Shown here: positions 11,701 to 26,700 of the stretch, one piece after another
Position numbering within the stretch: position 1 is the stretch's first letter
How the letters are laid out: each line of letters opens with the position of its first letter
From: Patiria miniata
Lineage: Eukaryota; Echinodermata; Asteroidea; Valvatida; Asterinidae
Length of the DNA: 64,000 nucleotides
Direction: 5' to 3'
Assembly (NCBI RefSeq): GCF_015706575.1
Contig: NW_024037058.1
Coordinates: 16,079,547 to 16,143,546 of the forward strand
Program-made: the position numbers and the translations under genes
Notes under the pieces: generated by a model
The model's database searches: none
The model's input: only the letters and a program-made list of their open reading frames with translations
Told to the model about the DNA's origin: nothing

Positions 11701-14700
11701 AGTACAGTACGCACACACTGTGTGTCGTGTCCATGGAGCTCTCAAAAGTGGTAAAATGTGCCCTCTTTTGTTGGCGCACGGAGCCATAGTGTCATCACTT
11801 CCACGTTGGGATTTTACTTTTCAGTGAAAATGTAAAAGGATGTTTAGTGTTTGAACTTCAAAATACAGGGCGAGTCAAAAAGAATGCGAACACATTTGGA
11901 AAATGGTTATAAACTATGTTGCTCGCTCCATTTTATAAAAAAAAACATAGGGATAAAGTACATCTTATTCACTTGTAACTGTGAAAATTTCACGTAATTT
12001 GCATAATCTACTCCCACGTTATGGCTATTTTTTAATAAAAAAGATCACAAAACTCGGCTGTCCCCTACTGATCATTTACCGTTCTATTGAGTACAATGAA
12101 ACCTGGACGTTTTCCCACCTCCATGGATGAAAAGGAAAACAGACAAAAATCGCCATCAGTATTTTAGAAGAAGAAAAAGTTGACTTGTCCTCATATTCAA
12201 AACACAATATCTGACAGTAAAAATAATGTTTCAGTCTTGATTTTAATTATTAAAATCTCATTTGTATTTGAATGTTTGTGTGTAATCTGTAATTCTCACT
12301 AAGTTCAATAGCTTAATACTGTGATATTCAGTGGACAGCTAGAAAAATATTTTTTTTTAGTAAAACATGCAGAACTTCTGATGTGGCTCAATTTCAGTAA
12401 TTCTTTTTTCAGATGAGTGGAAGAACATGCTTATTTAAGACAAACTTCATTGGTGTATCAAATGTGATTGCTTTTAAAAAAAGAAAAATCTTTAATCCGG
12501 GTCACTTTCTTTTTTACTCACCCTGTATGAACAAAATTAAATCACTCCAATCAAGAACATCGATATGCAATCAGGATTGACATTGGGGTGAAAAACGTTA
12601 CCCGGAACTTTTTTTTTTTTTTTAAGAAACACACTGATTTCCATGTCAACAGAAATTCATTTCATACTCACTATGTGATTCACTACTAATTTTGAGACTC
12701 ATTTTACCATTGCTTGGCAGTATTCCAGAGACCATGATTTCCGTCCCATGATGAAGCTGGAAGCCGTCAACCCTTTCTGCCCTTCAGAGATCTGCGTGGC
12801 CACCATCACCAAAGTGGTCAACCGACACATGTGGATTCACTTTGACAACAGCAAACTGCCCAATCTGGTAGTGGACTCGGAATCCTTCGACATCTTCCCC
12901 GTGGGATGGTGTGAGAGCAACGGATACATGCTCAAGGCTCCCAAGAAACTCATCGGTAAATAATAATGATGCAATGATAATGGGGTTTATATGGTGCAGT
13001 TTAGTACAAGTTTGATTGTCAAAGTGGATCACATCTTTGTTGTCATTATTATTGAGGTGGAACTACTGATATCTATATAATGACACACTCGCATCCTGTT
13101 GGTACCCACACAGTCAATGTTACTTCAACCAATGGGGTTATGACAATGTACTCGTACCTCAACTTTAAGAACACGCCTGACATGCACAAGCGTGGTCCCA
13201 CTTCAGTAATGGCTTTCAATTTTGTCCGCTGATTTTGTCTTACTTGGCTATTTTTGTCGAGTTCACTGAACGTATTTCATTCAGTGTTAACGGTTTAACC
13301 CTCCGACGCAGAAAGCCCATTTAGTAACACACTTACAGTAAGGGGTCCCCCGGGGACCCAAATATTTAGCGCCACGGTTTGAGGCTACACAACACTGTAT
13401 CCACATGAACACAATCTTGCCATGTCTGTGGACTAAGGAGGTGTATTGTATACCTTGTCTGTGGTCAAGCCGTGCACTGTCTACCCGCAAGTGACCTTGT
13501 TTGTGCACGTGTATATGGTGGGTCCCCGGGTGGGCAGAATTGCGTCGGAGTTGTTTTGTGCACGTGTATATGGTGGGTCCCCGGATGGGCAGAAATTGCG
13601 TCGGTCCTTAGCCCAGGTTGTCATGCTCAGATATGCCTGACCCGGGGTCACACACTAAAGGTGACTGCATATATCCGTAGAGGGTGTCTCTTGCTTGGAT
13701 TAGATGGAAGATCACCAGAATTGGTTTGGAATTTTTTTTTTAATTAAGGTAATTAACCAAATTGGGTCCCCAAAAGGGCTAGATTCTGCACCGGAGGGTT
13801 AATGGGATGGCGCCAAACTATTTATGCAGGCACAATGCAGCACTCATGAAAGAACACATCATCTGTGCGAAGACTGTTTGCACAAATAGTGCGGTGTGTG
13901 AATGTGTACAACTTACAGTGTTTTGGATATAGAGAAACACCTGCGCTTGGAGGATGCAAGTGACAGAAGCGGCACTAAAATGTCTGCCAGTAAAACAAAA
14001 TTGAATTTAATTTCTGAGGGAATAGTTATGCATAGACTGTATGATATCCATCCCTTTCAAATAGCCAATAATCTGTAAACATATTGTAAAATGCACTATT
14101 TTTTGTTCCTTTCAACAGCACGGAAAGCCAAAAAGGTTGCCATTGTTTGGCCAGAAAAACAGAGGTGAGATTTTTGAATTTTTAAGAGTTTCCTATCCTC
14201 CACATTCTCTTACTAGGGTCTTTGGTTTTATCATGTATTTCTTCGTAATATTTATGACTTTGTGAATGAAACTTGGCTATATATTTCGTGGACTGGGCAA
14301 GTGTTCTACTTAACAGCCCTCGAAAATCTGTCTGTACATAGAGCGGCATGTAGGGCTACAGCAAATATGTGAGACACTTGATGACACTGATTCTTATAGG
14401 ACCTAACACAAACCTTCAGCGCAATCATCCTTTTCTCCTTGCAGTCGTCAGCCATCCATTTCCCCCATGAGTCCGGGCAGAGATTTGTATCAGAAGATCC
14501 GGAGTTTGAGCAGAGACGAGGACTCTGCAGAAGGTAACGTCTTACCAGTTCAAAAAACAACTCTAAGAATTGAAAAATTCCCAGAACAAAAATACCCAGA
14601 ACTTAAGAATGCCTCCATTCCATTAGAAATTCCCCATTGCATTCAGAATGCACACTTTGGGAAAATGACACTTTCCCAACTACAGGTGAGTCAACAAAAA

Positions 14701-17700
14701 AACGAAACCTAAATGTCGGGTCCATTATTTTAGTGAAGTTCTGCATGTAGCACTTTCAAATTCTAGGATATAAAAATCCAATTCATAAGATTTCTTTTAG
14801 TACAAGAATCATTCAAATCACTCATGTACTTTTCAAGTTACAGAATTTTAAACACAACCACCGTTTTAAGGTTCTGTCCACGGATCACAAAAAAGTGCAG
14901 TGTTCTTTCAGTAAAACGAACACAACTCACATAAGGATGTGTGTGAATTGTTTTCGGTTTGCTTAAAGAACACACACCTTTTTTTGTGATCCGTGGACAG
15001 AACTTTAAAACGGTGAGTGCGTTTAAACTCCGCAACTTCAAAAGTACATGAGTGATTTGAATGATTCTTGTAATAAAAGAAAGCTTATGAATTGGGCTTT
15101 CATATCCTAATTTTGAAAGTGCTACATGCAGAGCTTCACTAAAACAATAGTCCCGACATTTGGGTTTCGTGTTTTTGTACTCACCCTGCACTACACCCAC
15201 TGCAGGTCATGACAGTGACTGGACAGGCAAGGTCTTCTTCAACCACAAGTGCTTCTCGGGCCCCTACCTGAGCAAAGGCCGCATCGCTGAGCTGCCCAAG
15301 GCCGTCGGGCCGGGCATTGTGGTCCTGGTTCTGCGTGAGGTGCTGTCCTTGCTCATCAACGCTGCTTACAAGCCTCCCCGGGTCCTCAAGGAACTGGAGA
15401 TTGAGAACGAGGAAACCGCTGGTATGAACGGCCATCTGCAAGTCATGAAAGCAAAGTGAGTACCTGGCGAAAGATTTTGCAATGGACCATTCCGGATTCG
15501 GTAATAAGCCCTGCCCATCTTTTGTTTGTGGGCAGTGCTTGTGACTGAGTCTGACTGAGCTACCATACTCACCTGCAGGGTTGTCACTAAAGGGGAGGTG
15601 TGCATAAAATGAATAGCACCACTTACTGTCCCATAGTGTCCAGTCATGCCCCATGCCCCAATTGGTCAGGTGATGTCCAGGTGTCGTAGTTAGATCCTTG
15701 TGATGGATCTAACTACAACACAAGTCTGTTCACAAGTAAATCACAAGCAAATTCACACGTCCATTGCCACGTACAATAACAGGGGATGAACAGTAAAATG
15801 CCTTGGTCACGGTTTATTTGAAAAAGCTTGTGACTTGACTTGTAGTTGGGCGATAGGGGAATATTTGGGGGAATTGTGCCTTTGATGATACAAGCATGGA
15901 ATGTGATACACGGTCAGAGCTTGTCATTAGAAAGATATTTGGCTATAGGGCCATCGTAGATTTGTCCTTTGAAAAAATATAGATAGAATAACAAGCAATT
16001 TTCTAAATTTTCAAAATGGCTGCCATTGCTTGTTATTCTACCTATATTTGTTCGAAGGACAAATCTGCGATGGCCCTATAGCTAAATATCTTTCTCATGA
16101 CATACTCTGACTGTGTTCCAAATGCCATGCTTGTATCATCAAAGGCACAATCCCATCACATATTTGCCGTATTATTTTTTGGGGGGGGACTTGAAATATT
16201 TTAATTAACTTGTGATAGACTTGTGATGTCTTGTCATTGATAGATCACGAGCAACTCCACTGCACCACTTGTGTTGTACTATTGGGGATAATTATTTGAT
16301 GTATCATGGACTGATTTTATTGACCACCAGGTACAAAGGCAAAAGTTACCGATCCATGGTGGAGATCTGCAAATCCTCGGCTGAAATGACGGATTACTTG
16401 AGGACGGCGTGCATCAAACTGGAGTGCTGTCCCAACCTGGTGTCTCTCCTGTGTGTCAGAGACGAGGAGGAATGCCCCGACAACTGCACCAATCTCACCA
16501 AGACCAAATATAGTAAGTGTGTGCAGTGCGTGAAATTAGACAAAAAAAAGTGGTCAGACAAAATGTCCGAGCACAATCAAAAGTGTTCTGCCATTGTCAA
16601 GTTTTGATCTGCCATTTAGCGTTCCAAATTTGATTCACGCGCTCGTTTCTGTAGTAAGCCACGTTGTGAGAATTTAGTAACAATCACGCACTTAAAGCAT
16701 ACCGCGCAACACAACGTACTTTGATCTTGCTAAATTCTCATTACATGTATGCGCGTCAATGTCCTTATAATACTCTATATTTCGACTCGTCACTATACAG
16801 ACTCGATTCAAGTCTGCAGAACACATAACTTAAACTGGGTGAAATTGCAGTTCTGAATGTCCAAAGAGGCTCGTTCGAATCATTATAGCAAGGAATAGAG
16901 GTTGAATCAGGTCCAATTTAACACTTTTGCCCAATAGAAATTAACTGGGAATTCCACAAACGGCCACTGCTCATTTCCATAAAATGACTTGAAAAGTACA
17001 AAAAGTTGTATTAACTGATTTGTAGAAGAAACACGAAGACTGCTGATCGAAACACAATTTATCGACTTGATTTCACGTCTATTTTTTGGCAAACGGCACG
17101 TACGTACGAATGCCAATCTATCGCTGTGCACGCCGCGCTGTACTAGACTGTGTAATGATTGGGGTGTAAACGCGTTGCATCTATTGCGTGAATATAAGAC
17201 AACACGTACATGTAGTTAGCAGCCGCTCAGCGTACGGTAAGTATTACAGACTGGATCATCGGAAATAAACAACAAAATACTTTTGAGTGCAAGCGTTTAT
17301 TTCATACTTCTGAAAAAGACAACTCCACAAAGAATACATAAATCGCTCGGACATTTTGTCCGAGCACATCTGCATTTGGTCGGACAAACCATGAAAGTGG
17401 TCGGAAAATGTCCGATGTCCGACTGTAATTTCACGCACTGGTGTGAGAGAGAACCTCTCTAAAGGCTGGTTTACATTTCACTCAAATAAAGAGAAAAGTG
17501 ACTTTGTTAGGGTAGTGGAGAACGTTACTGTGAACCTACCTTATTTAAAGTGGCTCCACTTTCGCTTTCCGTTTAAGCATGAAATACATAGCTATTCCTC
17601 AGAGCCCAACTGGACTCTGTGCATACATTGTAAGAAAATCCTCCTTTGTGAAAATGCAAGCGGCATGTGTCATTGGTTTTATTGTCGAGTCCATCACAAG

Positions 17701-20700
17701 TCCTCACAAGTCCATAAGTCTTAAGTCACAAGCTGTTTAAAAAAATTATGACGAAAGCATGCCTTTTGTTGATCATGTGTCACTTGTGACTGGACTTGTG
17801 ATTTACGTTTGACTGGACTTGTGATGGATACGACCTGCAACACTGGCAGATGTTATTGAATACAACTTGTGTGCCATATCCTACCTGCACCCACAAATGG
17901 GTGTTCCTTTCAGTCACTCACACAACAGGTTTACAAAACATTCGCATGCATGAAATTGGATCAAGTTACGGCAGTGGTCTGAAAGAGAGCAGAGAAGTGT
18001 AATTTCCAAAAGGGTAAAAGACCCTTCTCTTACAGTAATCCCACTCATTTAACTTTTTTTCTATATTTCATCCCACAGCTTACCAGTATGGCAAGAAGAG
18101 GAAATTCCACCACATCGGCCGGCCGCCAGGCAGGAAGAACCCAGTCAAACCCCTCCTGCCCCCGGTCCGCAGGGGCAGCAAGCGGCGCAAGAGGCGCAAG
18201 CCGTTTGTCCACCGCAAGAAGCACATCCTGTCCCAAGAAGACGGGGAACCAGACGGAAACGAAGAAGATGGGGAGATGGAAGATGGGAGGAAACAAGAGA
18301 TGGGCAGAGGGGGAGGGGGAGGAGGTGGCATGGGTGGGATGAAGAAGAACACCACGTCTCAGACGGTGGCGCACGCACTGCTGCAGTCGGCTAAGAGAAA
18401 AAAGGTGAGGCTCTAAGTGTTGGGTTGCATGGGTGTAAGAAATCCTGGGGGATATATCCCTCTATTGTTTGGAATGGGCTATAGAATCATTCCCCCATCC
18501 CCAGATATTTAAACTGAAACATAAAAAAGGCGTGGGGACCTTTAAAACAATGACAGCGCATGCTTTACAGGCCATGTTTTTGAAAAAGTGATTTCGTACC
18601 TAGAAATTCATTTCTCAGAGATGAAACTTTTCAGATTTTAATCGGAAATCCGACTTTTTGAATTTTCCAATGAAATTGCTGATTTTCTTACAATGTGTCC
18701 TACAAAAATTTGATTTTGTAACGATTTTTTCACAAAATGTCATTTTATTTCAATCATAATTTCGAAGAAAAGTCAATGAAGAGTCCATGGAAGTGGCACG
18801 TTAAAATCATCGCGAACGTAGTTTTAATCTCTTTTACCAGTCGTTATTGGAGTGTTTCAACGGTAGAAACACAGGCCATAACACTGATCGGAGCCTTTTC
18901 CGGCTGGACAAAAGGTCACCTGTCAATGTTTTAAACATTGACAGGTGACATGGAAAAATCACTGTGTCGCACGTACGTTCATATGTACTTTACAAAGAAG
19001 ATATGCAACTGTACCAGCGTACGTACCGCACCGTACGGCGCTAGCACATGGCCGCTGGGGAACGGGTAGCCTTGTGAACGATCCAGTGGATAAAATCATT
19101 ATGTTGTGCGATTTTCGGAGGTTTCAGATTTAATTGTACAAAATGCAATGCTTTAAAAATCATGCTGATTATCTTGAGGATAGCGAAGAAAGCATTAGCG
19201 AAACATTTCACTGGCATTTGTTGGAAGAAAAAGACGATAATGCCTGATTTTTCCCCACGTACGAATGCAAGTGGAGTAGTTGAGTTGTGTGGTTGAATCA
19301 TGGACATGATTGAAGCACCATGAACGGTGCCCTTGTCTTTCAGACTTTTTCCTCGACTTTCTCAAATAAAGAAGTGAACTTCTTTGTTGATGACTGCATT
19401 ACTCTAACGGTAATTCAGGCGTTTTATGCAATGAAAACACTGACCTTTTTTTTTTCATCGTAAAATTTTGTTTGAATCGAAAATGATAAAGCAGGAGTTG
19501 GTGTACGGAAATTGGGCATGAAGTGTATTGTACATGCATGTACATGTGTTTAACTGCAGCGCGGCCCAGATTTCGGACACATATTTTTGTTCGGCCTATT
19601 TTCCGATTTTTTGGCCATATGCCAGTTTCATCTCTGATTTCTGTGTTGATTTCATAAAAACCACAAGTCTTTCACTTGTAGTTGTGTGATCAATTAAAAT
19701 CTATCTTTCCAACGGTCATCGTTTCACGGAAGCACAGTTAATTAGGGCCCAAAGTACAAACTGCTGAGAGTGAACAATTTGTCATAAATAGTGCAGGACG
19801 ATTTTCCAACAACTTGAAAATCACATGAATTTTTGTCATCTTCCCACTCTAGATAGACAGAGTGGGGGAGTGTGGCCTAGTGCTTAGGGTTTGTGACTCA
19901 TGATCAGATGGTCAGGGGTTCGAATCCAGTCACTGGCCATAAGTTGTGTCCTTGGGCAAGCCACTTCACCCCCACTTGCCTCTCTCCACCCAGGAGTATA
20001 AATGGGTACCGACATTAGCTGGGGAGTAACACCGGAGATGAAGACCGGCCTGATGGGCCACATTGGCTCTTGATAGAATTTACTTACTTACTATTTAATT
20101 AATGACAAAAGATGTAATCTGTTAACATCAATAAACTAAAACTGGACAGAGTATGCATTAAAAAAACTTAAAGGGAACATGAAATAAAATTTTGATTGCA
20201 TTTTTTTTGCTTAAATCAATAAAGGATGATGTTCTTAACAATATTTTGTGTATGGCGGTGTTTATTTTCTAAGATAAATGGGGGAAAATAATTTGTGAAC
20301 ATGTTTGGTCAAACTACTCCGCCCCACAAAGGGAAGCTTCATTAACATAAAACTTCGCGAGGGTTATGACGCAAGCGAAGGCAGAGACTTGCCGCGCTGC
20401 GGGGGCACCGGCATTGCGGCGTGCATCATAATACATGTACATATACATTGCGGCACTGAAAGTTTTTCTGGTGTTTCGTTCGGAATCGAGGAGAAATAAC
20501 ACCCGATTTTCGGCCATGCCGACAAGGTGTGTGGCTGCTGGGTGTAGCAAAACTACCAAGGATGGAGTAAGCCTTCATTTGTTTCCAGTAAATCCGAAAT
20601 ATCGGAGCATTTGGAGAGCCAAAGTGAAGGTAAATACCAGAGCAAAGTGGTCCGGGCCCAGTGAGTTCGCGGCCCTCTGCGCTGCACTTTGAGCCGTCGT

Positions 20701-23700
20701 GCTTTGATGCTGGTCTGTACAGCAACTTGGGCATGCCCCTAAAAAAACATCGAGTCAGTGTCTTAATCATTAGAACTCTGATTCGAATCGGACGAATCTG
20801 TACCATTTTCATCGGATTCGCTAAGGAAAGAAGAGGACGGTCTTCGGAACTTTTACGGTCATGACGGTCGTCGTTGTGTTCATTCGACAACGGTGGCACC
20901 GTGGCACGTCCACGTGGACGTGTGTACTGTACATATCCCATGTAGACACATTCGTACGTGTGCATATAATGCCACGTACGGGTACGCGGCGGCTGCACAC
21001 AGCACAGTAGCTTCGCTAATCCGTCTCATACCCAGACGTCATTTACGGGCCCTGGATTTCTCTGCCTTTGTTTATGTCATGAACAGCGCCCTCATTTGGA
21101 GTTGCCGCGAAAATCAAAAAGGGGGGGTTCAATTTTGGACGGCAAATTACCTCACTAAACGTACACCAGAACCAGTTCTGCTTTTAATTCACATTTAATA
21201 CACATAAATGAATGTATATATAAAATAAAATACGTTATGAAAACTTTGGACTGCATGTTTCCTTTAAGTTCACAGCTCTCTTGAAGTTCACTCATTACAA
21301 GTTATTCCCAGAAACTTCCTTCATTTGATATTGCTGCCTGCAAACCGAAATAGCTAATCTTTAACAAGAACACCTTGTGTTAACATTGTCAGATCCATCC
21401 ACTGCCACCCAAGCTGATACTACCGCACCGAGAGAGAGGCACAAAGCTGAAGACGTTTGCTGCAATTCTGAACCCCAACCGAGCTCAGAAGAAAGTCGAG
21501 AAGGAGAAGAAACCACTAGAGAATAATTCCACCGTCAACCACAACAAGCCAAAGACTAAAGTGAGTGGTGTTTCTGTTCCTCTTGACAAAGTAGATTTGC
21601 TTTAAGGGAAATGTCTGGAATAACCACTTCGCGCCGGGATTATTTTTGCCGAACAATTTGGATTTTCGCAAAAGGCAAAATTTACCAGCCAACTTCTGAT
21701 ATACGCCACAAATACTGATTTGCGAGAGTCATTTCAACAGTATTTGTACGATATTTCTTGCCGAAACCTCATATGTTCCAAAACTGCACAACGGCCAATT
21801 CAAGATCAACACACTGTCCGCCTCCACAAACTTCAAGGACCTTGTGTGTGTGTGTACAAAAGGCACGAGGGATTAGCATGTTTAGACGTCACCCGGAGGC
21901 GAGTCGAGGCAATCTTGACGTCTTAATTAACCCGTCAGCTGTGCCTGTGTGCAAAAACAGCCAGTGTGTGTTCGACTCAAACTGGTTTTTTAGTTCGTTT
22001 TCAAAAATCAAAAAAAAATCAAAAAATTTAGAATCCCACCCTCTTCTGCTTACCCAGTGTCAGTATCGACGGCTGTTATAAAGACAAACACATTTCATAA
22101 ATACCTGAGACCGTTTACCCATTCCTATTGGTCAAGAGCCCATCACATGGTTGGTTTTAAACCGCCAGTAAAACACCTCTGCGTTCTGCGCACCATCGCG
22201 CATATAAGGAGATTTTTAGCCCCAAGTACGAGAGGCACTTTCCATGCACATGGCCAGAGGGGTGTTTCACAAAACATGCAGTAAAATTGTTGAACGAAAT
22301 CGTTGGAATTTTGTAGTTTTTAACTTATTTTGACTTTTTAACCGATTCAGCTTGGGCCATTATCCGCGACCAGGCCCCTAGCCGGTAAAACCAGCCAAGC
22401 ACATGTTGATTCCCTTATTTTAAGAAAATACAATAAAGTGAATAATTTTGTTACGAAACAGCTGTTATACTGTGTATTTTCTATAAGTTTTCAAAACAGT
22501 TTCACTCTTTCACTTTTATCAAATGGATATATCTTTTTAGCAAATGCTTTTTCAGCATGTACTACATGTTTGGACATTAATTTGGAAATATTGTGCCTAG
22601 CCCCCACCTACAAGATACACCATTGGATAGCACACATTCCATAAAGTTATCCATAGCGAAGCCACATTTCCTCATTATAACAACAGCGCCCTCTTGTGAC
22701 CGTAAACACTCAAATAAGTTAATAACGTGTTGCCTGCTGACTACAAATATATTCGTAGTGACAGGCGTACCGGATTTGGCCACTACGAGTATGTTCGTAG
22801 TAAATCAAAGGCTTTTGTATTGTAAACTGAATATACTGGCATAGGCCTATATCACTGAAAATGCAATAAATTTAGCTGCTGGCAGTTTGGGAATAAAAAC
22901 CTATCAAATGAGTACGTTTAAATTATCAAATTATTGTTTTTTAGTACATGTAAGTACCAATATGCGTGCATACGTACATCGCTTGTCAAAGGGGGGGGCA
23001 CCCTGTAAAAGTTTTGTCGGCAGTCAACGTGTTAAAGTGCATTTGCTGAGTATTTGTAAGCCCTGTTTTGTTGGGTTTTGTAGGCAGGAGGGAGGGTTAG
23101 GTATAGATGTTTGCACACATGCATAAAGTGCAACTCAAATTTCACACTAAGTGGCAATGTTTTTATTTTTTAAGAAAATTGTGCAAGTGCCAGATTTCTT
23201 TATAGTTTTTCGTTTTTGATGGGTTTATTTGAAGCATACTTTATTTTTAATAGGCCAATTTGTAGCCCATGTAGTTTCTTTTTTCAGGCCAAGCATTGCC
23301 ATGTCAAATGGTACTTCTTAGGCATTTTGGAATTTTAATACTAATGTGAATTTCCATATTTATGAGCAAAACAGTGATGTCATCTTTATGTGGGGGCTTC
23401 GGTGCCACAGCCACTTGAACACAAAAATGCTATATAATCTGTTAGTTGATCTGTAAAAATTATTTCGCACAAATCATAGTGCCAGATTTTGAGCCGATCT
23501 TGTCTCGGTGTCTGTTCATATATTGGCCATGAATTTATTTCAGACATACTTTAATGTCTGTAAACCAGTAAAAATACAAGATTTGTTTTTATCTTACAGG
23601 AATTGGCACAGCACACAAAATGTCTTTTATGGCAGTCAGACCTTGGGGGGTTTTTTTGGGGGGGGGGTTTAAATTTCACAGAAATGAAGAATAACTTGCG

Positions 23701-26700
23701 AATGACTTCTTTTTTTCCTTCAACTTTCTTACCAGGCATCCTTTCATTTTCCATTATTCAAAACAGGATAGAATTTCAAAGTCGCTTTCATTTTTTAGAT
23801 TCTATCAAGCTACACTCAGGTTTGTAGTTCCCAAACTGTTTGTAGTTCTGAGAAGAACCAAAGAGAGAGGTACATTGAAATAAAAGCAAAACCATTGAGG
23901 TTTTTAAATAAAAGATACAGAATAGAAACCTTGGCAAGGGTATAAATTGTATGCCTGGAAATTCTAGGATAGAAATCTTAAACCTGCATCCGCTACAATT
24001 CAGCCAAATCTTTCCTCAGTTCCTGCCTATTATCTAGCCTCTGGCATAGATGATACCTATCGGTTGCCTGACCTACATGTGCATTAGAAACTCCACAAGA
24101 ATAAAGAGGTGAAAATCATTCTCCTCCTAGAAAAGTGGATTCCGCCTCAGGAGGTCTCGTGTTAAACTATCAGATGACTGATTCAATCTTTATAGCTAGA
24201 TTACTGAAGATCGAATAACAAGTCCATTTAGTGTTTTTATTTTATTTCTTTTTTTTATCTTTTTTTTTAGACTTGACATTTAGATGAGCAGGTTGTTTTG
24301 TAAGGTTCCGTGTGATAATCAAGATATCTTGAAGAAGCGAATCGACTATTATTTGTGGTTAGATGCAAGGCTTAGTGCAATATAGTGTTTATTTAGGATT
24401 CTGTCTAAAGGCCAATGTGTTTGCGCAAATTAAGTCATTGTCCACAGTGATAAAATTAATTGTTGACTTGGGTGTGAACAGCAAGAACAAAATATGTTTT
24501 TAAACAAGTCCTAAAGGTCAATTTGTCTTAAACTATCAGAAAAACAAACAAATTGACCAGTAAGCCCGAAATGGCAGCACACCGCTGAAAAAAAATAGTA
24601 TTTGTGGTGCTTTACATACCGGTATTATTAAATGGGATATTGTTCAATTGTAAAATCGCGTAATGAAATTCTATCAGCAGCCTCTGGCCAATTGTGTGTG
24701 TGTGTACATTGAGATTTGGGGTGATCTTAAATTGATAAATCGCCGTCACAGCTACTTGCATTTAAACATTCAATGAGAAATTGTACTTAAATCATTTCTT
24801 CATCAATGATGACAATGATTTTGCAAGAAATTGTGCATTTTAGGGAGGTATCTTATCTGAACAAATTTTCAAATTCAAATTTGCATACTGATTGCTTTAA
24901 AAGCTAGGCTTTGGGAATTTCTATATAGAAATCCTACAGTCTGCGGCAAGTCTTTTCAATTTAATAAAAACATGTGTGTGGTCCCTTTTCCTAGAACAGA
25001 ACACTATTTGAACACTAATAGAATGATTTTTTGTACCCTTGCTTGTTTATTAATAAGCTGACCTTAAATTAAGATTACACTGTAATTTCTATGTGTATTT
25101 ATACCTGAAATCCCAGGTTTTATTTCAAAAGAATACTTTTTCAGACGGAACATTTAACATTTTTTTCTACCCATGCAAGTTTGTATTTTAACCATTAAAT
25201 CTTATGGCACGGCAGATAGGTGGTGGGATTGTGCCTTTGAGTTTGATGATACAAGCATGGCATTTGGCACACAGTCAGAGTGTGTCATGAGAAAGATATC
25301 TGGCTATAGGGCCATCACAGATTTGTCCTTTAAAAAATATAGGTAGAATAACAAGCAATGGCAGCCATTTTGAAAATTTTGAAAATTGGTTGTTATTCTA
25401 CCAATGTTTTTTTTTTCAAAGTACAAATCTGCGATAGCCCTATAGCCAAATATCTTTCTTAATACATACATGAACACTGACTGTGTGCCAAATGCCATGC
25501 TTGTATCATCAAAGGCACAATTCCCCCAAATATATTTCCCTATCAGCCCCACTTTTATGAAGATTATAGTGTACACGTTTTTTGGACCATTTTTGAATCA
25601 TTACAAATAGATTATGCTTTCGGTAGCAGCTGTGTTCTAAAACTGTTCTATTTTATTAAGGAGCCTGCAATTTATCTTTTTACAAATAGGCCTATATTTA
25701 CAATTTTACGACGCTGGTTTATTTAACCAGTCCCTGTAATGCTCCATACCAGCTGAATACGCGAGAGTACTCTATACTTTTATGGATTCTTCTGTAAATA
25801 AATACAGTGCAGGTACTAATGGGTTAAAGGGAAAATACAACATTTGCAAACATCAAAAAAAAAACTACCAAATCATTTTGAAATACCTTGCTGAACTGTT
25901 AGTGAATGACAGTGTAAAGCATCCTGTAAAATCATGGCACCTGGTATACTGTCATTTTCAAGAAAAGTGGTATTTTTGTATCAATTTCCAACGCTGGTCG
26001 GCCGACCAGCGTTGGAAAAAAACTGGCTTTTTTTCAAATACTGGCCCCAATTGACCATCGCACTTGTTTGCAATTGATTACACACCTATGAACGGGTACA
26101 AGCCAGCTAGACTAGTTCCCTGACCTTACAATTCCCCAATGTATGTAAACTGCTCTGTTTCTTCTTATATGGAGTCAGGGAACCAGACTACAGGAAAATG
26201 ATTGTTTTTCTTGGTTTTTATAGCATTTTCGAACCCAAAACCTCAAAAAAGTCAGTGTAACTATATTTGCTATATATTTCCAACCCCCCAATTCCATCCA
26301 TTTCTGAAAATTACAGCAAAAGCAAATGATGTATATTCCCTTTAATATGTGGATCAGTCCATAAATGTGGGGTCCAAATTTTTCTTGTCCCCGTTACATC
26401 TGAGATAAGATTTTGTAAATTCAGGACACATTCTTTAAAGGTACAGTCCATCATTTGTAATTTGTGCATTTTGTTCGTTTTGAATCAACAAAAGTGCTCA
26501 AGATCTAAAGAAGGGTGCTGAACAACTAACCTGATGAAGTTTCAGCTCAGCTTCAGCTGTATATTTTGAGATAAACAGCATTCTAGGATCTCGATTTCAA
26601 ATCAAAAGTTGCTGAATCATGTTTTGAATTGGGCCTGAATTCAGTGTCTGAGACACGTTCTCATTGCAGCTACGCGATGTCGTGCACCGATCCGACGAAT

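Noticed and set aside
11305-11787. A 160-codon minus-strand frame overlapping SFMBT exon 11
   Set aside because: It runs from a real plus-strand exon into MITE family B; no conserved product.
20426-20998. A 190-codon minus-strand frame
   Set aside because: It is the shadow of the CpG-rich core of the THAP-bearing element; no family is recognised, and the plus strand carries the THAP motif.
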